From an alpha proteobacterium BAL199 (GTDB lineage Bacteria; Pseudomonadota; Alphaproteobacteria; Thalassobaculales; Thalassobaculaceae), in contig ABHC01000020.1 in the NCBI GenBank assembly GCA_000171835.1, forward strand, positions 62,001 through 126,000: a stretch of 64,000 nucleotides of DNA, in the 5' to 3' direction. This document shows, in pieces, positions 1 to 9,349 of this stretch; within the stretch, counting starts at the first letter, position 1, and each line of letters opens with the position of its first letter. The position numbers and the translations under genes are program-made. Below the pieces are notes generated by a model, which was given only the letters and a program-made list of their open reading frames with translations, made no database searches and had not been told where the DNA came from.

Positions 1-372
1 GGGCATCTCGCGGTGGTGGCCGGCGAGACAGCTGCTTTCTCCCTGGCGTTCCGCTGCGCGCTGCCGGTGCTCGATCCGCAATCCGGCGGCACCTACATCT
101 ATCTGGTTCCGGACGAAGGGTTCTCTACCCTGGTTCGGTTGCACGACCGGCTGTACTCCGGGCCGTTCGCCGACGCCCTGAACCTGGACATCCCCTACAT
201 CCCGCACATCACCCTCGGGCGGATCGCCGAGGCCAAGCTGGCGCGGGCGCTGGCCGACGATCTGAACAGCCAGGAGCCGGAAATCCAGGCTCGCCTGGAG
301 ACCGTGGAGCTGTTCCATCTGGACCGGAAAGGCCCGGCCCGGCGGCTTGCGGAGATCGCCCTGCGGGGCTGA
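1..372 (+). CDS. 2'-5' RNA ligase-like (2H phosphoesterase) protein, C-terminal part
   Basis: The frame is open from the first base, so this is the 3' part of a gene that begins outside the window. The motif HITLGR (about base 205) is the second H-x-T signature of the 2H phosphoesterase / LigT-like fold; the first HxT motif is expected upstream or just outside. Family members hydrolyse or ligate 2',5' or cyclic phosphodiester bonds in RNA, but many are uncharacterised. The gene ends 63 bases before mtaB on the same strand and could be cotranscribed with it. The family call rests on one motif plus the sequence around it. Confidence 0.6.
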   Translation, partial: GHLAVVAGETAAFSLAFRCALPVLDPQSGGTYIYLVPDEGFSTLVRLHDRLYSGPFADALNLDIPYIPHITLGRIAEAKLARALADDLNSQEPEIQARLETVELFHLDRKGPARRLAEIALRG

Positions 373-435
373 CCCGACGGTGCTGCGGCCGGCGAAGGGC
401 TTGCATTCGCCCGTCGGCGCGGGCATCTACCGGCC

Positions 436-1728
436 ATGACCCACGAATCGCCTCAGCAGGCACCCGGCGCCAACCGGGTCGAGACCTTCGGCTGTCGGCT
501 GAACGCCTACGAGTCCGAGGTGATCCGCGGGCATCTGGACGCCGCTGGCAAGTCCGGCACCATCGTGGTCAACACCTGCGCCGTCACTTCCGAAGCCGAA
601 CGCCAGGCCCGCCAGTCGATCCGCCGGCTGGCGCGCGAGAATCCAGGTGCCGAGATCGTGGTCACCGGCTGCGCCGCGCAGATCGATCCGGCGCGCTACG
701 CCGCGATCGACGGCGTGACCCGGGTTGTCGGCAACGAAGAGAAGATGCAGGCCGGCACCTGGAGCGACACCGCGCCGCCGGCTATCCACGTCACCGATAT
801 CATGGAAGTGCGCGAGACCGCCGCGCACCTGGTCTCAGAGTTCGACGGCCGCGCCCGCGCGTTCGTCCAGGTCCAGCAGGGCTGCGACCACCGCTGCACC
901 TTCTGCATCATCCCTTACGGGCGCGGCAACAGCCGCTCGGTGCCGATCGGCGCCATCGTCGAGCAGGTCCGCGCCCTGGCGGCCGGCGGCTATCGCGAGA
1001 TCGTACTGACCGGGGTCGACGTCACCTCCTTCGGCGGCGACCTGCCGGGCCGGCCCTCGCTGGGCCAGATGATGCGCCGGCTGCTGGCCCTGGTGCCGGA
1101 GCTGGAGCGGCTGCGGCTGTCCTCGGTCGATCCGGTGGAGATCGACGAGGATCTGTTCCGGCTGATCGCCGACGAGCCCCGGCTGATGCCGCATCTGCAT
1201 CTGTCGCTGCAGGCCGGCGACGACATGGTGTTGAAGCGCATGAAGCGCCGGCACCTGCGCGACGACGTGTTCCGGCTGGTGGAGCGGGTGCGGGCGCTGC
1301 GCCCCGGCACCGCGTTCGGCGCCGACGTGATCGCCGGCTTCCCGACCGAAAGCGACGCGATGTTCGAGAACACCGCGGCATTGCTGACCGACCTCGGCAT
1401 CCAGCATCTGCACGTGTTTCCGTATTCGCCGCGGCCCGGCACGCCGGCCGCCCGGATGCCGCAGGTGCCCGGTGACATCCGCAAGGCGCGGGCCGCCCGG
1501 CTGCGGGATATCGGTGCCGCCAACCTCGAGTCCTGGACGGCCGGGCTGGTCGGACGAGACGACCGGGTGCTGATCGAGGTCGACGGGGCCGGTCGGGGCG
1601 AGAGCTTCGCGCCGATCGTGCTGGAGGCCGGGCCAGCTGTGGCGGCTGGTACGGTGGTGCCGGTAACGCTGCTCGGCGTCGAGGGCGGGCGGCTGATCGG
1701 CCGGCCGTGGATCCGCGCCGCCGCATGA
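436..1728 (+). CDS. mtaB: tRNA (N6-threonylcarbamoyladenosine-37-C2) methylthiotransferase MtaB
   Basis: Radical-SAM methylthiotransferase that converts t6A37 to ms2t6A in ANN-decoding tRNAs. The N-terminal domain carries the three conserved cysteines (C20 in TFGC, C48 in NTCAVT, C79 in TGCAAQ) that bind the auxiliary cluster. The radical-SAM cluster motif CxxxCxxC is at C150, C154 and C157 (GCDHRCTFC). A short TRAM-like tail closes the protein. At 430 aa it has normal family length. CRLNAYES and CAVTSEAE distinguish MtaB from the MiaB and RimO families. It sits 10 bases upstream of ftsY, the common alphaproteobacterial arrangement, and probably forms an operon with it. Confidence 0.93.
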   Translation: MTHESPQQAPGANRVETFGCRLNAYESEVIRGHLDAAGKSGTIVVNTCAVTSEAERQARQSIRRLARENPGAEIVVTGCAAQIDPARYAAIDGVTRVVGNEEKMQAGTWSDTAPPAIHVTDIMEVRETAAHLVSEFDGRARAFVQVQQGCDHRCTFCIIPYGRGNSRSVPIGAIVEQVRALAAGGYREIVLTGVDVTSFGGDLPGRPSLGQMMRRLLALVPELERLRLSSVDPVEIDEDLFRLIADEPRLMPHLHLSLQAGDDMVLKRMKRRHLRDDVFRLVERVRALRPGTAFGADVIAGFPTESDAMFENTAALLTDLGIQHLHVFPYSPRPGTPAARMPQVPGDIRKARAARLRDIGAANLESWTAGLVGRDDRVLIEVDGAGRGESFAPIVLEAGPAVAAGTVVPVTLLGVEGGRLIGRPWIRAAA

Positions 1729-1738
1729 GGATGTCCGA

Positions 1739-2689
1739 ATGAGTGCCGAGCCCGCGTCGCCGGAACGCAAGGGCTGGTTCGCCCGGCTGCGCGATGGATT
1801 GGCGAAGTCGTCGCGCCGGCTGGCCGACGGCATCACCAGTCTGTTCGTCAAGCGCCGGCTGGATGCGGCCACGCTGGAGGAACTCGAAGACCTGCTGATC
1901 ACCGCCGATCTCGGGGTCGAGACCGCGGCGAAGCTCACGGCCAACCTAGCCCGCGAGAAATTCGACAAGGAGGTCACCGGCGATGAGGTGCGTGCGGCGT
2001 TCGCCGCCGACATCGCCGCTATCCTGGCCCCGGTCGCGGTACCGCTTGAACCCCGCGAGATCGCCAACAAGCCGTTCGTGGTGCTGATGGTCGGGGTCAA
2101 CGGCTCCGGCAAGACCACCACCATCGGCAAGCTGGCCCGGCAATGGACCGACGCCGGCAAGTCGGTGGTGCTGGCGGCCGGCGACACTTTCCGGGCCGCC
2201 GCCGTCGAGCAGCTCCGGGTGTGGGGCGAGCGCAGCGGATGCCCGGTGATCGAGAAGCCGCATGGCGCCGACGCCGCCGCCCTGGCATTCGACGCCCTGG
2301 TCGAGGCACGGGAGCGCAAGGCCGATGTCTTGATCATCGACACCGCCGGCCGGCTGCAGAACAAGGCGGGGCTGATGGAAGAACTGGCCAAGGTGATCCG
2401 GGTGCTGAAGAAGCAGGACCCTGAGGCGCCGCACGCCACCGTCCTGGTGCTGGACGGCACGGTCGGCCAGAACGCCCACGCCCAGGTCAAGACGTTCCGC
2501 GAGATGGTCAACGTCACCGGCCTGATCGTCACCAAGCTGGACGGCTCGGCTCGCGGCGGTATCGTGGTTGCGTTGGCCCAGAGCCAGGGCCTGCCGGTCC
2601 ACGCGGTCGGTGTCGGAGAGGGTATCGACGATCTGCACCCGTTCGAGCCTGACGCCTTCGCCCGCTCCCTGATGGGGATCGAGGGCTAG
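1739..2689 (+). CDS. ftsY: Signal recognition particle receptor FtsY
   Basis: SRP-GTPase that docks ribosome-nascent chain-SRP complexes at the membrane. The N domain covers about residues 20-90. G1 is GVNGSGKTTT near residue 118, the G3-type motif DTAGR is near 200, and the G4 motif TKLDGSARGG is near 265. At 316 aa it lacks the long acidic A domain of E. coli FtsY, which is usual in Alphaproteobacteria. The ATG at 1739 follows mtaB by 10 bases. Its stop overlaps the stop of the convergent PAS-like gene by 4 bases. Confidence 0.95.
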   Translation: MSAEPASPERKGWFARLRDGLAKSSRRLADGITSLFVKRRLDAATLEELEDLLITADLGVETAAKLTANLAREKFDKEVTGDEVRAAFAADIAAILAPVAVPLEPREIANKPFVVLMVGVNGSGKTTTIGKLARQWTDAGKSVVLAAGDTFRAAAVEQLRVWGERSGCPVIEKPHGADAAALAFDALVEARERKADVLIIDTAGRLQNKAGLMEELAKVIRVLKKQDPEAPHATVLVLDGTVGQNAHAQVKTFREMVNVTGLIVTKLDGSARGGIVVALAQSQGLPVHAVGVGEGIDDLHPFEPDAFARSLMGIEG

Positions 2690-3234
2690 TCGACCGCTCG
2701 CAGCCGGACCCAGCGGACGTCCGACAGTCCGGCGTCGTTGATCGCCGAGGGCACCTCGCTGGGCGAGTCGAAGATCGTCATGCCGAGCACATGATCGGCG
2801 GGTCCTTCGCCGATGCCGAGCGGCAGAACGACGCGGCGACCGCGGATCCGCCAACCGGCGTTGGTCGGATGCTCGCTGTCGGTGTAGCAGGCGGCGGGCT
2901 CGCTGATGATGCGTCGCCAGCGGTCGAAGATCTGCCGGGTGACCTCCAGCGGGAACAGGTCGCTGCTGCGTTTGCCGGCGAGGGTCAGGCCGTGACGCTC
3001 GTTGATCGCCTCGCCGGCCAGGCGGTAGACGAAGTCCGCTCCGCCGTCGATGACCCGGACCACGTACAGCCGGGATAGCGCCCAGGGCACGTCGACCGGA
3101 TCGAACTCCCCGAAGCTCGGCATCGGCCGACCGTCGGCCTTGGCGATCCAGTAGGCAACCAGTCGCCGAAGGTCGTTCGGTGCGCCATCCGGCAGCAGTT
3201 GGTCGGGAGACCGGAACGTGGCGGGAGGAGTCAA
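2686..3234 (-). CDS. PAS-domain-like protein
   Basis: A 182-aa protein that begins with a short helix (LRRLVAYWIAKADGRPMPSF) typical of a widespread alphaproteobacterial family with one PAS fold. The motif DFVYRLAGEAINERHG follows, then a segment with FPLEVTRQIFDRW. There is no output domain, so it may be a stand-alone sensor or may bind a partner. It is soluble, with no signal peptide or membrane segment. It converges with ftsY and lies 26 bases downstream of the dehydrogenase gene on the same strand. Ligand and role are unknown. Confidence 0.7.
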   Translation of the reverse strand: MTPPATFRSPDQLLPDGAPNDLRRLVAYWIAKADGRPMPSFGEFDPVDVPWALSRLYVVRVIDGGADFVYRLAGEAINERHGLTLAGKRSSDLFPLEVTRQIFDRWRRIISEPAACYTDSEHPTNAGWRIRGRRVVLPLGIGEGPADHVLGMTIFDSPSEVPSAINDAGLSDVRWVRLRAVD

Positions 3235-3260
3235 CGGGTCAACACTCTGCGTCTTGCCGC

Positions 3261-4247
3261 TCAGAACATCGTCTCGACGACCCGGTCGGGCGGGGTGTGG
3301 GCGTCGGCGAACGTGCGGATGTTGACGATCACCCGTTCGCCCATGTCGCGGCGGCCCTCGATGGTGGCCGAGCCCATGTGCGGCAGCAGCACCACGTTGT
3401 CGAGCGACAGCATGTCGGAATTGACCTTCGGCTCGTGCTCGTAGACGTCAAGCCCGGCGCCGGCGATCCGCTTTTCGTCCAGGGCCTCGGTCAGCGCGGC
3501 CTCGTCGATCACCTCGCCGCGTGCCGTGTTGACGATGTAGGCGTGTGGCTGCATCAGGCCGATCCGGCGGCGGTTGATCAGGTGGAAGGTCGCCGGGGTG
3601 TGTGGGCAGTTGACCGACACGATGTCCATCCGCCCCATCATCTGGTCCAGATTGTCCCAGTAGGTCGCCTCAAGCTCGGCCTCAAGGTCCGGATGGACCC
3701 GGTGGCGGTTGTGGTAGTGCACCGACAGGCCGAATCCGCGGGCACGCCGCGCCACCGCCGATCCGATCCGGCCCATGCCGACGATGCCGAGCCGTTTGCC
3801 GTGGATGCGGTGGCCGAGCATGCCGGTTGGCGACCACCCGTTCCAGGTTCCGGTTTGAATCAGCGCGTTGCCTTCGACGATCCGGCGCGGCACCGCCAGG
3901 ATCAGCGCCATGGTCATGTCGGCGGTGTCCTCGGTCAGGACACCGGGGGTGTTGGTGATGGTGATGTGCCGGGCCTTGGCGGCGCGCAGGTCGATGTGGT
4001 CGACGCCGGTGCCGAACGACGCGATCAGCTTCAGGCGTTCTCCGGCCTGCTCGATCAGGCCGGCATCGATCCGGTCGGTGACCGTCGGCACCAGCACGTC
4101 GGCCTCGCGCATCGCCGCCGCCAACTCGTCGCGGGTCATCGGCTGGTCGCTCAGGTTCAACCGGGTCCGGAACAACTCCATCATCCGGGTTTCGACCGCG
4201 TCCGGCAGCTTGCGCGTGACGATGACCAGCGGCTTTGTCTGCGGCAT
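3261..4247 (-). CDS. D-2-hydroxyacid dehydrogenase (glyoxylate / hydroxypyruvate reductase-like)
   Basis: NAD(P)-dependent D-isomer-specific 2-hydroxyacid dehydrogenase, 328 aa. The Rossmann motif GIVGMGRIGSAVARR lies near residue 150. The catalytic Arg is in NTARGEVID, and the catalytic His is in LLPHMGSAT near the C-terminus. The segment ASFGTGVDHIDLRAAKA is the substrate-domain hinge typical of glycerate/glyoxylate reductases. Likely substrates are glyoxylate, hydroxypyruvate or another 2-ketoacid, but sequence alone does not decide. The start is the ATG at 4247; the upstream region holds only a short leader. Confidence 0.88.
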   Translation of the reverse strand: MPQTKPLVIVTRKLPDAVETRMMELFRTRLNLSDQPMTRDELAAAMREADVLVPTVTDRIDAGLIEQAGERLKLIASFGTGVDHIDLRAAKARHITITNTPGVLTEDTADMTMALILAVPRRIVEGNALIQTGTWNGWSPTGMLGHRIHGKRLGIVGMGRIGSAVARRARGFGLSVHYHNRHRVHPDLEAELEATYWDNLDQMMGRMDIVSVNCPHTPATFHLINRRRIGLMQPHAYIVNTARGEVIDEAALTEALDEKRIAGAGLDVYEHEPKVNSDMLSLDNVVLLPHMGSATIEGRRDMGERVIVNIRTFADAHTPPDRVVETMF

Positions 4248-4420
4248 GAGTTCCTCCCGGCCCAGTGGTGCTCGTCGTCCACGAAGGCCTCGATGACCGG
4301 CGTCGGCCCCGGCCTTCGGTTAGCAGGGCCGTGGCCGGCTGTCACGCACCCCGTGCAATTCGGCGCATATTGTAGGCATGCTGCTTAACGAACGCTATCG
4401 ATAGCGGTATAACGGACCTG

Positions 4421-4942
4421 ATGATGAGGATAGTGATCGGACCTATGCAGCGTGCAGCCCTTCTTGCCCTTCTCGTCCTCTGGGCGTTGGCCGGGCCGGC
4501 AATTGCGGCCACGGTTGGGACCGAGACTGGCCTGCCGATCCCGCGTTACGTGACGCTGCGGGCGAAGGAGGTCAACGTCCGCGCCGGGCCGGGGGTGCGC
4601 TATCCGATCGAATGGGTCTATCAGCGGCCGAACTTGCCGGTCGAAGTGATCGCCGAGTTCGACACGTGGCGCAAGATCCGCGATCCCGACGGCACCGAGG
4701 GTTGGGTGCACCAGCAGATGCTGTCTGGCCGACGCGCCGTCCTGGTGATTGGCGCCGAGCGCCTGCTGCGCCGGACCCCGGAACCGAACGCACCGACCGT
4801 GGCTCGTCTTGAGATCGGCGTTATCGGCTGGCTCGACGGCTGCCGGCAGGACTGGTGCGAGGTCGACGTCGCCGGGATGGACGGTTGGATCCCGCGCAGC
4901 CACATCTGGGGCGTACGGGCCGACGAGGCCTTGAAGAAGTAA
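4421..4942 (+). CDS. SH3-domain exported protein
   Basis: A 173-aa protein with an N-terminal signal peptide (about residues 9-28, AALLALLVLWALAGPAIAA) and two bacterial SH3-like repeats. The motif KEVNVRAGPGVRYPIEWVY near residue 50 is the classic start of a bacterial SH3 (SH3_3/SH3_4) domain, and WVHQQMLSG ends it. The family is periplasmic and probably binds cell wall or protein; no enzymatic residues are seen. Three close ATGs (4421, 4424, 4445) are possible starts, and 4445 gives the most typical signal peptide. Confidence 0.8.
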   Translation: MMRIVIGPMQRAALLALLVLWALAGPAIAATVGTETGLPIPRYVTLRAKEVNVRAGPGVRYPIEWVYQRPNLPVEVIAEFDTWRKIRDPDGTEGWVHQQMLSGRRAVLVIGAERLLRRTPEPNAPTVARLEIGVIGWLDGCRQDWCEVDVAGMDGWIPRSHIWGVRADEALKK

Positions 4943-5035
4943 GAGCCCTCTGCTCGGCTTGGCGCGCCTGCCGATTGACGCCGGCACGACTCCCGATATC
5001 ATTCAGCGTCCTCCGATCGACATCGATGGCGGCCA

Positions 5036-5614
5036 ATGGTTCGTCCGATAGCCCTGGCTGCGTTGGTCTTGTTGGTGGCGTCCCCAGCCTATGCACAACC
5101 GGACTCCGGATTCGCCAGCCTGGTCGCAGGCTTCGCGCACCCGGTCCTGGGATTCGACCATCTGCTGGCGATGGTCGCGGTCGGCCTGTTGTCGGTGCAG
5201 ATCGGCGGTCGCGCGGTTTGGATCGTACCCACGGCATTCGTCGTGTTTCTCGGGACCGGTGGCGGGCTCGGCTTGTCGGGTGTCCCGTTGCCCCAGGTCG
5301 AGGGGGTGATCGCGCTGTCGGTCCTGGCACTCGGCCTCGCCATCGCGTTGTCGGTCACTTTGCCGATCCAGATCGCGATTGCCGTGGTCGGGCTGTTCGC
5401 GGTCTTTCACGGCCATGCCCACGGTGAGGAAATTCCGAACTTGGCTGACCCCGCAGGCTTTGTCGCCGGGTTCATGCTCGCGTCGGCCCTGCTTCACCTC
5501 ACCGGTGTCGGCCTCGGCATCCTGGCGGCCCGCCCGCACCTGCGGGCGCTGCTCGGGGCCGGCTGCGCCGGTATCGGGCTCCACATGCTGCTGCTGTCCT
5601 ATGAGATCATCTGA
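5036..5614 (+). CDS. HupE/UreJ family membrane protein
   Basis: A 192-aa protein with a signal peptide (cleavage after AYA) and about six membrane segments. The motif HPVLGFDHLLAMVAVG near residue 36 is the HPxxGxDH signature of HupE/UreJ, a family proposed to be nickel or cobalt permeases. A second histidine cluster (FHGHAHGEE, about residue 123) fits metal binding. It ends just before a convergent gene for a small secreted protein. No hydrogenase or urease genes lie nearby, so the metal and client enzyme are unknown. Confidence 0.85.
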   Translation: MVRPIALAALVLLVASPAYAQPDSGFASLVAGFAHPVLGFDHLLAMVAVGLLSVQIGGRAVWIVPTAFVVFLGTGGGLGLSGVPLPQVEGVIALSVLALGLAIALSVTLPIQIAIAVVGLFAVFHGHAHGEEIPNLADPAGFVAGFMLASALLHLTGVGLGILAARPHLRALLGAGCAGIGLHMLLLSYEII

Positions 5615-5625
5615 CGGCGCTCCGG

Positions 5626-6042
5626 TCAGCGCACGGGAACCGGTACCGCCACGGGTACGGTCCCATCGGGGCCGAAGTCGAGCGTCAGCTTGACCTGGGC
5701 GGCGTCGGCATCCAGGCCGGCGAGCGCCAGCCGGTAGCGACCATCGCCGAGGCGGGCCAGTTCGTTCGGGTCCAGCCGCAGGAATTCAACCGGTTGCTCG
5801 GTGACGATGCCGAGCACGCTGCGCTGCCGGGTGAAGGTGACGGTCCGCGCACCGTCGCCGGCAATGTGGCGCAAGGTCAGGGTGGCGCCTCCCTCGTTCA
5901 GGATTTCAACCACCAACGCCAGTTTATCGCCATCCCAGCGCGCTGATTTCAACCACGCCGACGCGCCGTGCCCGGAGTGCGCGTCGGTATAGGTCGGCAG
6001 CATGATCAGCAGGAACAGCGCCCCTTGCAGCAGACCGGTCAT
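5626..6042 (-). CDS. Small exported protein of unknown function
   Basis: A 138-aa protein with an N-terminal signal peptide (residues 1-21) followed by the His-rich stretch DAHSGHGAS. The rest is beta-rich (VVEILNEGGATLTLRHIAG, VEFLRLDPNELARLGDG), resembling small periplasmic copper-chaperone-like beta sandwiches, but the Met/His copper motifs of PCu(A)C proteins are not evident. It converges with the hupE-like gene and lies 73 bases downstream of the exported cupin on the same strand. A metal-related role is only suggested by this context. Confidence 0.6.
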   Translation of the reverse strand: MTGLLQGALFLLIMLPTYTDAHSGHGASAWLKSARWDGDKLALVVEILNEGGATLTLRHIAGDGARTVTFTRQRSVLGIVTEQPVEFLRLDPNELARLGDGRYRLALAGLDADAAQVKLTLDFGPDGTVPVAVPVPVR

Positions 6043-6115
6043 CCCCGCCCTCCTGTCGGATTGCAGCGCATTGCCGGCGCCGCCCCGGAGTGTCCGAGGC
6101 GACGCCGACGGACCC

Positions 6116-6586
6116 TCACATCATCGATTCTTTCTGCTTTTCGAACGGCACCACGTCGGTCGAGAAGATGACCACCGGCTTGTCGGAAGTGTTCTCCCAC
6201 CAGTGGATGTGGCCGGCACCGGATTCCGGGGTGGTGTCGCCGGGCTTGTGGATGATCGGTACCGCGCAGAAGGCGTTGTGCTCGACGATCTCGCCTTCGA
6301 CGATGTGCACGATCGACGGCCGGTCGTTGTGCGCGTGGGTCGGCACCACGCCGTGCGGCGCGATGGTCAGCTTGCGCAGCCGCAGCATGAAATTGCCCAT
6401 GCCGCGCCAGCCGGTCAGGTCGACGGTGCTGAGGATCGGCCGGTCGACGCCGATGTCCGGCGCGTCCGCCAGATCGCGGGCCTTGGTCAGGGTCTGGCCG
6501 GCGGGGCACTCACCGGCAATGGCGGTCCCACCGCCGGCAACGAGGATTGCGGTCGCGGCCAGCGCGGCCAGGATGCGGTTCGACAT
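6116..6586 (-). CDS. Exported cupin-domain protein
   Basis: A 156-aa protein with a signal peptide (residues 1-24, cleavage near AIAGEC). Its single cupin domain contains the metal-binding histidine pair in VPTHAHNDRPSIVHIVEGE and a second motif with GHIHWWENTS. The histidines are conserved, so it should hold a metal ion. Periplasmic cupins of this type often lie near oxidative-stress or metal genes, but no substrate can be assigned. The codon use is like that of its neighbours. Confidence 0.8.
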   Translation of the reverse strand: MSNRILAALAATAILVAGGGTAIAGECPAGQTLTKARDLADAPDIGVDRPILSTVDLTGWRGMGNFMLRLRKLTIAPHGVVPTHAHNDRPSIVHIVEGEIVEHNAFCAVPIIHKPGDTTPESGAGHIHWWENTSDKPVVIFSTDVVPFEKQKESMM

Positions 6587-6729
6587 GGTTCATCTCCGTT
6601 TTCAGGGCCGGGCCCTCCCAGCGTGGCCGTCAATGTCGGGCGACCACGCCGCGATCGGAAATGCCGTTCACCTATGGTGTCGATAGCGCGCAGGAATTGG
6701 CGGAAGCGGGATGCCGGCCGCCGGAACGT

Positions 6730-7323
6730 TCAGTCGAAGTCCTTCGCCAGGGCCGCCTGCACGTCGTCGCTGAGCACCGTCATGTGGCTGTAGTTCGGGT
6801 GTTTGATGCCGAGCACAGCTTCGGTCTTCGGGTCGGCGAACTTGGCGGCCTGGGCGTCGGTGAAGTGGAAGTGCACGAACTGCACCGACGACGCCTTGCC
6901 GTCGGCGGTGGTCCGGTCGACATCCTCCTCCGACGTCGCGACGATCTCCTCGCCGCCGAAGCGCAGGAACACGGTCTCCTCGACCCCGCCCAGGGTCGAC
7001 AGGACGTTCTTGCGCACGACCGGGTTGTCGATCTCGAACATCAGGGTGGCGACCAACTCGCGGCCCTGGGGGATCAGCGGGTTGTACGCCGACAACTCGT
7101 CGAGGATCTGCTCCTCGCCGCCGCGCTCGATGAACAGCATCTCGTGGACCTGCTGCCACATCGTCTCGTAGTTCTCGAAGTAGAACGTGGCGTGCGGGCC
7201 GAGCGGCACCCGGCGGTTGCGCTTCAGCTGGACCAGGGCGCGTCGCTTCTCGGCACGAACCTTGCCGTACTCAGCCATATCCAGGATGTCGGCGCGGGTG
7301 ATCTCCTTCGCCATGACGGTCAT
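6730..7323 (-). CDS. DUF3501 family protein
   Basis: A 197-aa soluble protein matching the DUF3501 family: early motif RRVPLGPHATFYFENYETMWQQVHEML, then ERGGEEQILDELSAYNPLIPQG. The family is nearly always found next to a heterodisulfide-reductase-like Fe-S protein and a rubrerythrin, as here (62 bases downstream of the Fe-S gene). It probably works with them in peroxide or iron-sulfur redox chemistry, though no reaction is established. The start may be MTVMAK or MAKEIT, 9 bases later. Confidence 0.85.
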   Translation of the reverse strand: MTVMAKEITRADILDMAEYGKVRAEKRRALVQLKRNRRVPLGPHATFYFENYETMWQQVHEMLFIERGGEEQILDELSAYNPLIPQGRELVATLMFEIDNPVVRKNVLSTLGGVEETVFLRFGGEEIVATSEEDVDRTTADGKASSVQFVHFHFTDAQAAKFADPKTEAVLGIKHPNYSHMTVLSDDVQAALAKDFD

Positions 7324-7385
7324 TCCTCTGCTCTGCTTCGCCCTGCCGTTGCGGCCGGGCGCCTGGTGATTGCAATCGGATCCGC

Positions 7386-8723
7386 TCAGAGGCCGTAGGC
7401 CTGCGCGAACAATTCGATCGGATGATGGCTGGCCTCAGGCAGAGGCGCTTCGCCGTCGACCCGCTCCATGCCCTGCCGGATGTGGTCGGCGGCCAACGGG
7501 CAGCCCGACGCCAGATAGGTCTTCCCGGCCTCGCGGGCCTGTCGCGCCACCGGCTTGCCGATCTTCAGCGCGACCTCGAAGTTATCCTTCATCACCCCCC
7601 AGGAGCCGCCGTGGCCGGAACAGCGCTCGATCACCTTCAAATCGGCGTCTGGGATCAGTTTCAGCAGCTCGGTGGATTTCTGGCCGATGTTCTGGGCCCG
7701 GGCGTGGCAGGCGATGTGCAGCACGACTCCGCCGTCCAGCGGCTTCAGCCCCTCGGCCAAGCCCTCGGTGCGGGCGATGTCGATGACGTACTGGTCGATG
7801 TCGCGGGTAGCGGCCGACAGCGCCTTGACGTTGTCGTCGTCCGGCACCAGCAGCGGCCATTCGAACTTCAGCATGAGCACGCAGGACGGCACCAGTCCGA
7901 TCACGGTCCAGCCGGCGTCAATCTTCGGCCGAAGCTCGGCCGCGACCTTGCGCGCGGTCTCCGCGACCCGGGCGACGTCGCCGTGCTCCAACTGCGGCAT
8001 GCCGCAGCACGACGGGTAGACTACCTCGGTCTCGACCCCGTTGTGCGCCAGCACCTTGCGGGCGGCGATGCCGATCGACGGGCTGTTGAAGTTGGAAAAG
8101 CAGGTGGCGTACAGCAGCGCCTTGCGGCCGAAGGCGGGCGCCCCGCGGTTGGTCTGTGGCACGTCGCTGGCGGCCAAGTCGGTCAGGGTGCGCGACTGAT
8201 AGACCGGCAGCTTGGCGTCGCGGTGCACGCCCAACGCCTTTTCCATCAGCGGGCGGGTCAGCCGGTTCTGGTTGTCGGAGGCCCAGTTGCACAGCCCGGC
8301 GACCGGGCGGGCGAGCGCACCGTTTCGGTCGGTCTCGGTCAGCTGGCGGGCGGTCCACGGAACCTCGCCCTTCTTCAACTCAACCGCCCGGTAGCGCAGC
8401 ATCAGGTGCGGGAAGTCCAGGTTGAACTCGTGCGGCGGCACGTACGGGCACTTGGTCATGAAGCACAGGTCGCACAGCGTGCAGGCGTCGACGACCGGTT
8501 TGAAGTCGGCGCTGGCGACGGTGTCGAGCTCTTCGCTCTCCGAGGCGTCGATCAGGTCGAACAGGCGGGGGAAGCTGTCGCACAGATTGAAGCAGCGCCG
8601 GCAACCGTGGCAGATGTCGAAGATCCGCCGCATCTCCTCGTCAAGCTTGGCCTCGTCGTAGAAATCCGGATCCTGCCAGGGGATCGGGTGACGGGTCGGG
8701 GCTTCGAGGCTGCCTTCGGCCAT
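7386..8723 (-). CDS. Heterodisulfide reductase-related Fe-S protein (GlpC/CCG-domain type)
   Basis: Predicted electron-transfer subunit of about 445 aa. The N-terminal half has two 4Fe-4S motifs ([15 protein letters not shown] and [13 protein letters not shown]). The C-terminal half has two cysteine-rich CCG domains ([14 protein letters not shown] and a second with CSGHGGSWG near the end). These domains are typical of HdrD/GlpC proteins, which pass electrons to a membrane or thiol partner. The ATG at 8723 (MAEGSLEAP) is preferred over longer versions because the upstream sequence is intergenic-like. It sits between rubrerythrin and DUF3501 and most likely supplies electrons for peroxide reduction. 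Confidence 0.85.
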   Translation of the reverse strand: MAEGSLEAPTRHPIPWQDPDFYDEAKLDEEMRRIFDICHGCRRCFNLCDSFPRLFDLIDASESEELDTVASADFKPVVDACTLCDLCFMTKCPYVPPHEFNLDFPHLMLRYRAVELKKGEVPWTARQLTETDRNGALARPVAGLCNWASDNQNRLTRPLMEKALGVHRDAKLPVYQSRTLTDLAASDVPQTNRGAPAFGRKALLYATCFSNFNSPSIGIAARKVLAHNGVETEVVYPSCCGMPQLEHGDVARVAETARKVAAELRPKIDAGWTVIGLVPSCVLMLKFEWPLLVPDDDNVKALSAATRDIDQYVIDIARTEGLAEGLKPLDGGVVLHIACHARAQNIGQKSTELLKLIPDADLKVIERCSGHGGSWGVMKDNFEVALKIGKPVARQAREAGKTYLASGCPLAADHIRQGMERVDGEAPLPEASHHPIELFAQAYGL

Positions 8724-8843
8724 CGGGCGGCTCCTTGAGGTGCGGCGCAACGAGGATCGCCGCCGGGCGACGGCGGCCATGCACGGACCGGTACAGGAAA
8801 CGGCCCCGGCGCGATGCACCGGGGCCGGTCCGTCAGTCGTCGA

Positions 8844-9266
8844 TCAGGCGTCCAGCGAGGTCAGGGCCTTCTGGAACCGGCCGGCGTGGCTCTTCTCGGC
8901 CTTCGCCAAGGTCTCGAACCAGTCGGCGATCTCGTCGAAGCCCTCGTCGCGGGCGGTGCGGGCCATGCCCGGGTACATGTCGGTGTACTCGTGGGTCTCG
9001 CCGGCGATCGCCGCAGCCAGATTGGCCGAGGTCTCGCCGATCGGCAGGCCGGTGGCCGGGTCGCCGACGGCTTCCAGGAACTCCAGATGACCGTGCGCAT
9101 GGCCGGTCTCGCCTTCGGCGGTCGAGCGGAACACGGCGGCCACGTCGTTGTAGCCTTCGACGTCGGCCTTTTGGGCGAAGTACAGGTAACGACGGTTGGC
9201 CTGCGACTCCCCGGAGAACGCGTCCTTCAGGTTATTCTCGGTCTTCGAGCCCTTGAGCTGAGCCAT
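8844..9266 (-). CDS. Rubrerythrin
   Basis: Diiron peroxidase of about 140 aa. The ferritin-like four-helix bundle has E-rich metal motifs: [19 protein letters not shown] and [18 protein letters not shown] in the first half, then [23 protein letters not shown] and a terminal EKSHAGRF. It lacks the C-terminal rubredoxin domain, so electrons must come from a partner, plausibly the Fe-S protein encoded downstream. The start is MAQLKGSK at 9266. The gene is first of a three-gene cluster and has a good promoter (9350-9379). Confidence 0.9.
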   Translation of the reverse strand: MAQLKGSKTENNLKDAFSGESQANRRYLYFAQKADVEGYNDVAAVFRSTAEGETGHAHGHLEFLEAVGDPATGLPIGETSANLAAAIAGETHEYTDMYPGMARTARDEGFDEIADWFETLAKAEKSHAGRFQKALTSLDA

Positions 9267-9349
9267 GGTTCTCTCCACTCGGCGATTGCGAAATCGGACG
9301 GGCCGCGGATCGTTCAGCCGTTCGGCCAGCGACGTCGGGCCACCTGCGG

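Noticed and set aside
835-2535. 566-aa open frame on the minus strand
   Set aside because: Covers mtaB and ftsY on the other strand; both real genes have complete motifs.
3180-4388. 402-aa open frame on the plus strand
   Set aside because: Antisense to the 2-hydroxyacid dehydrogenase; the composition is that of a complementary frame of a GC-rich gene, without motifs.
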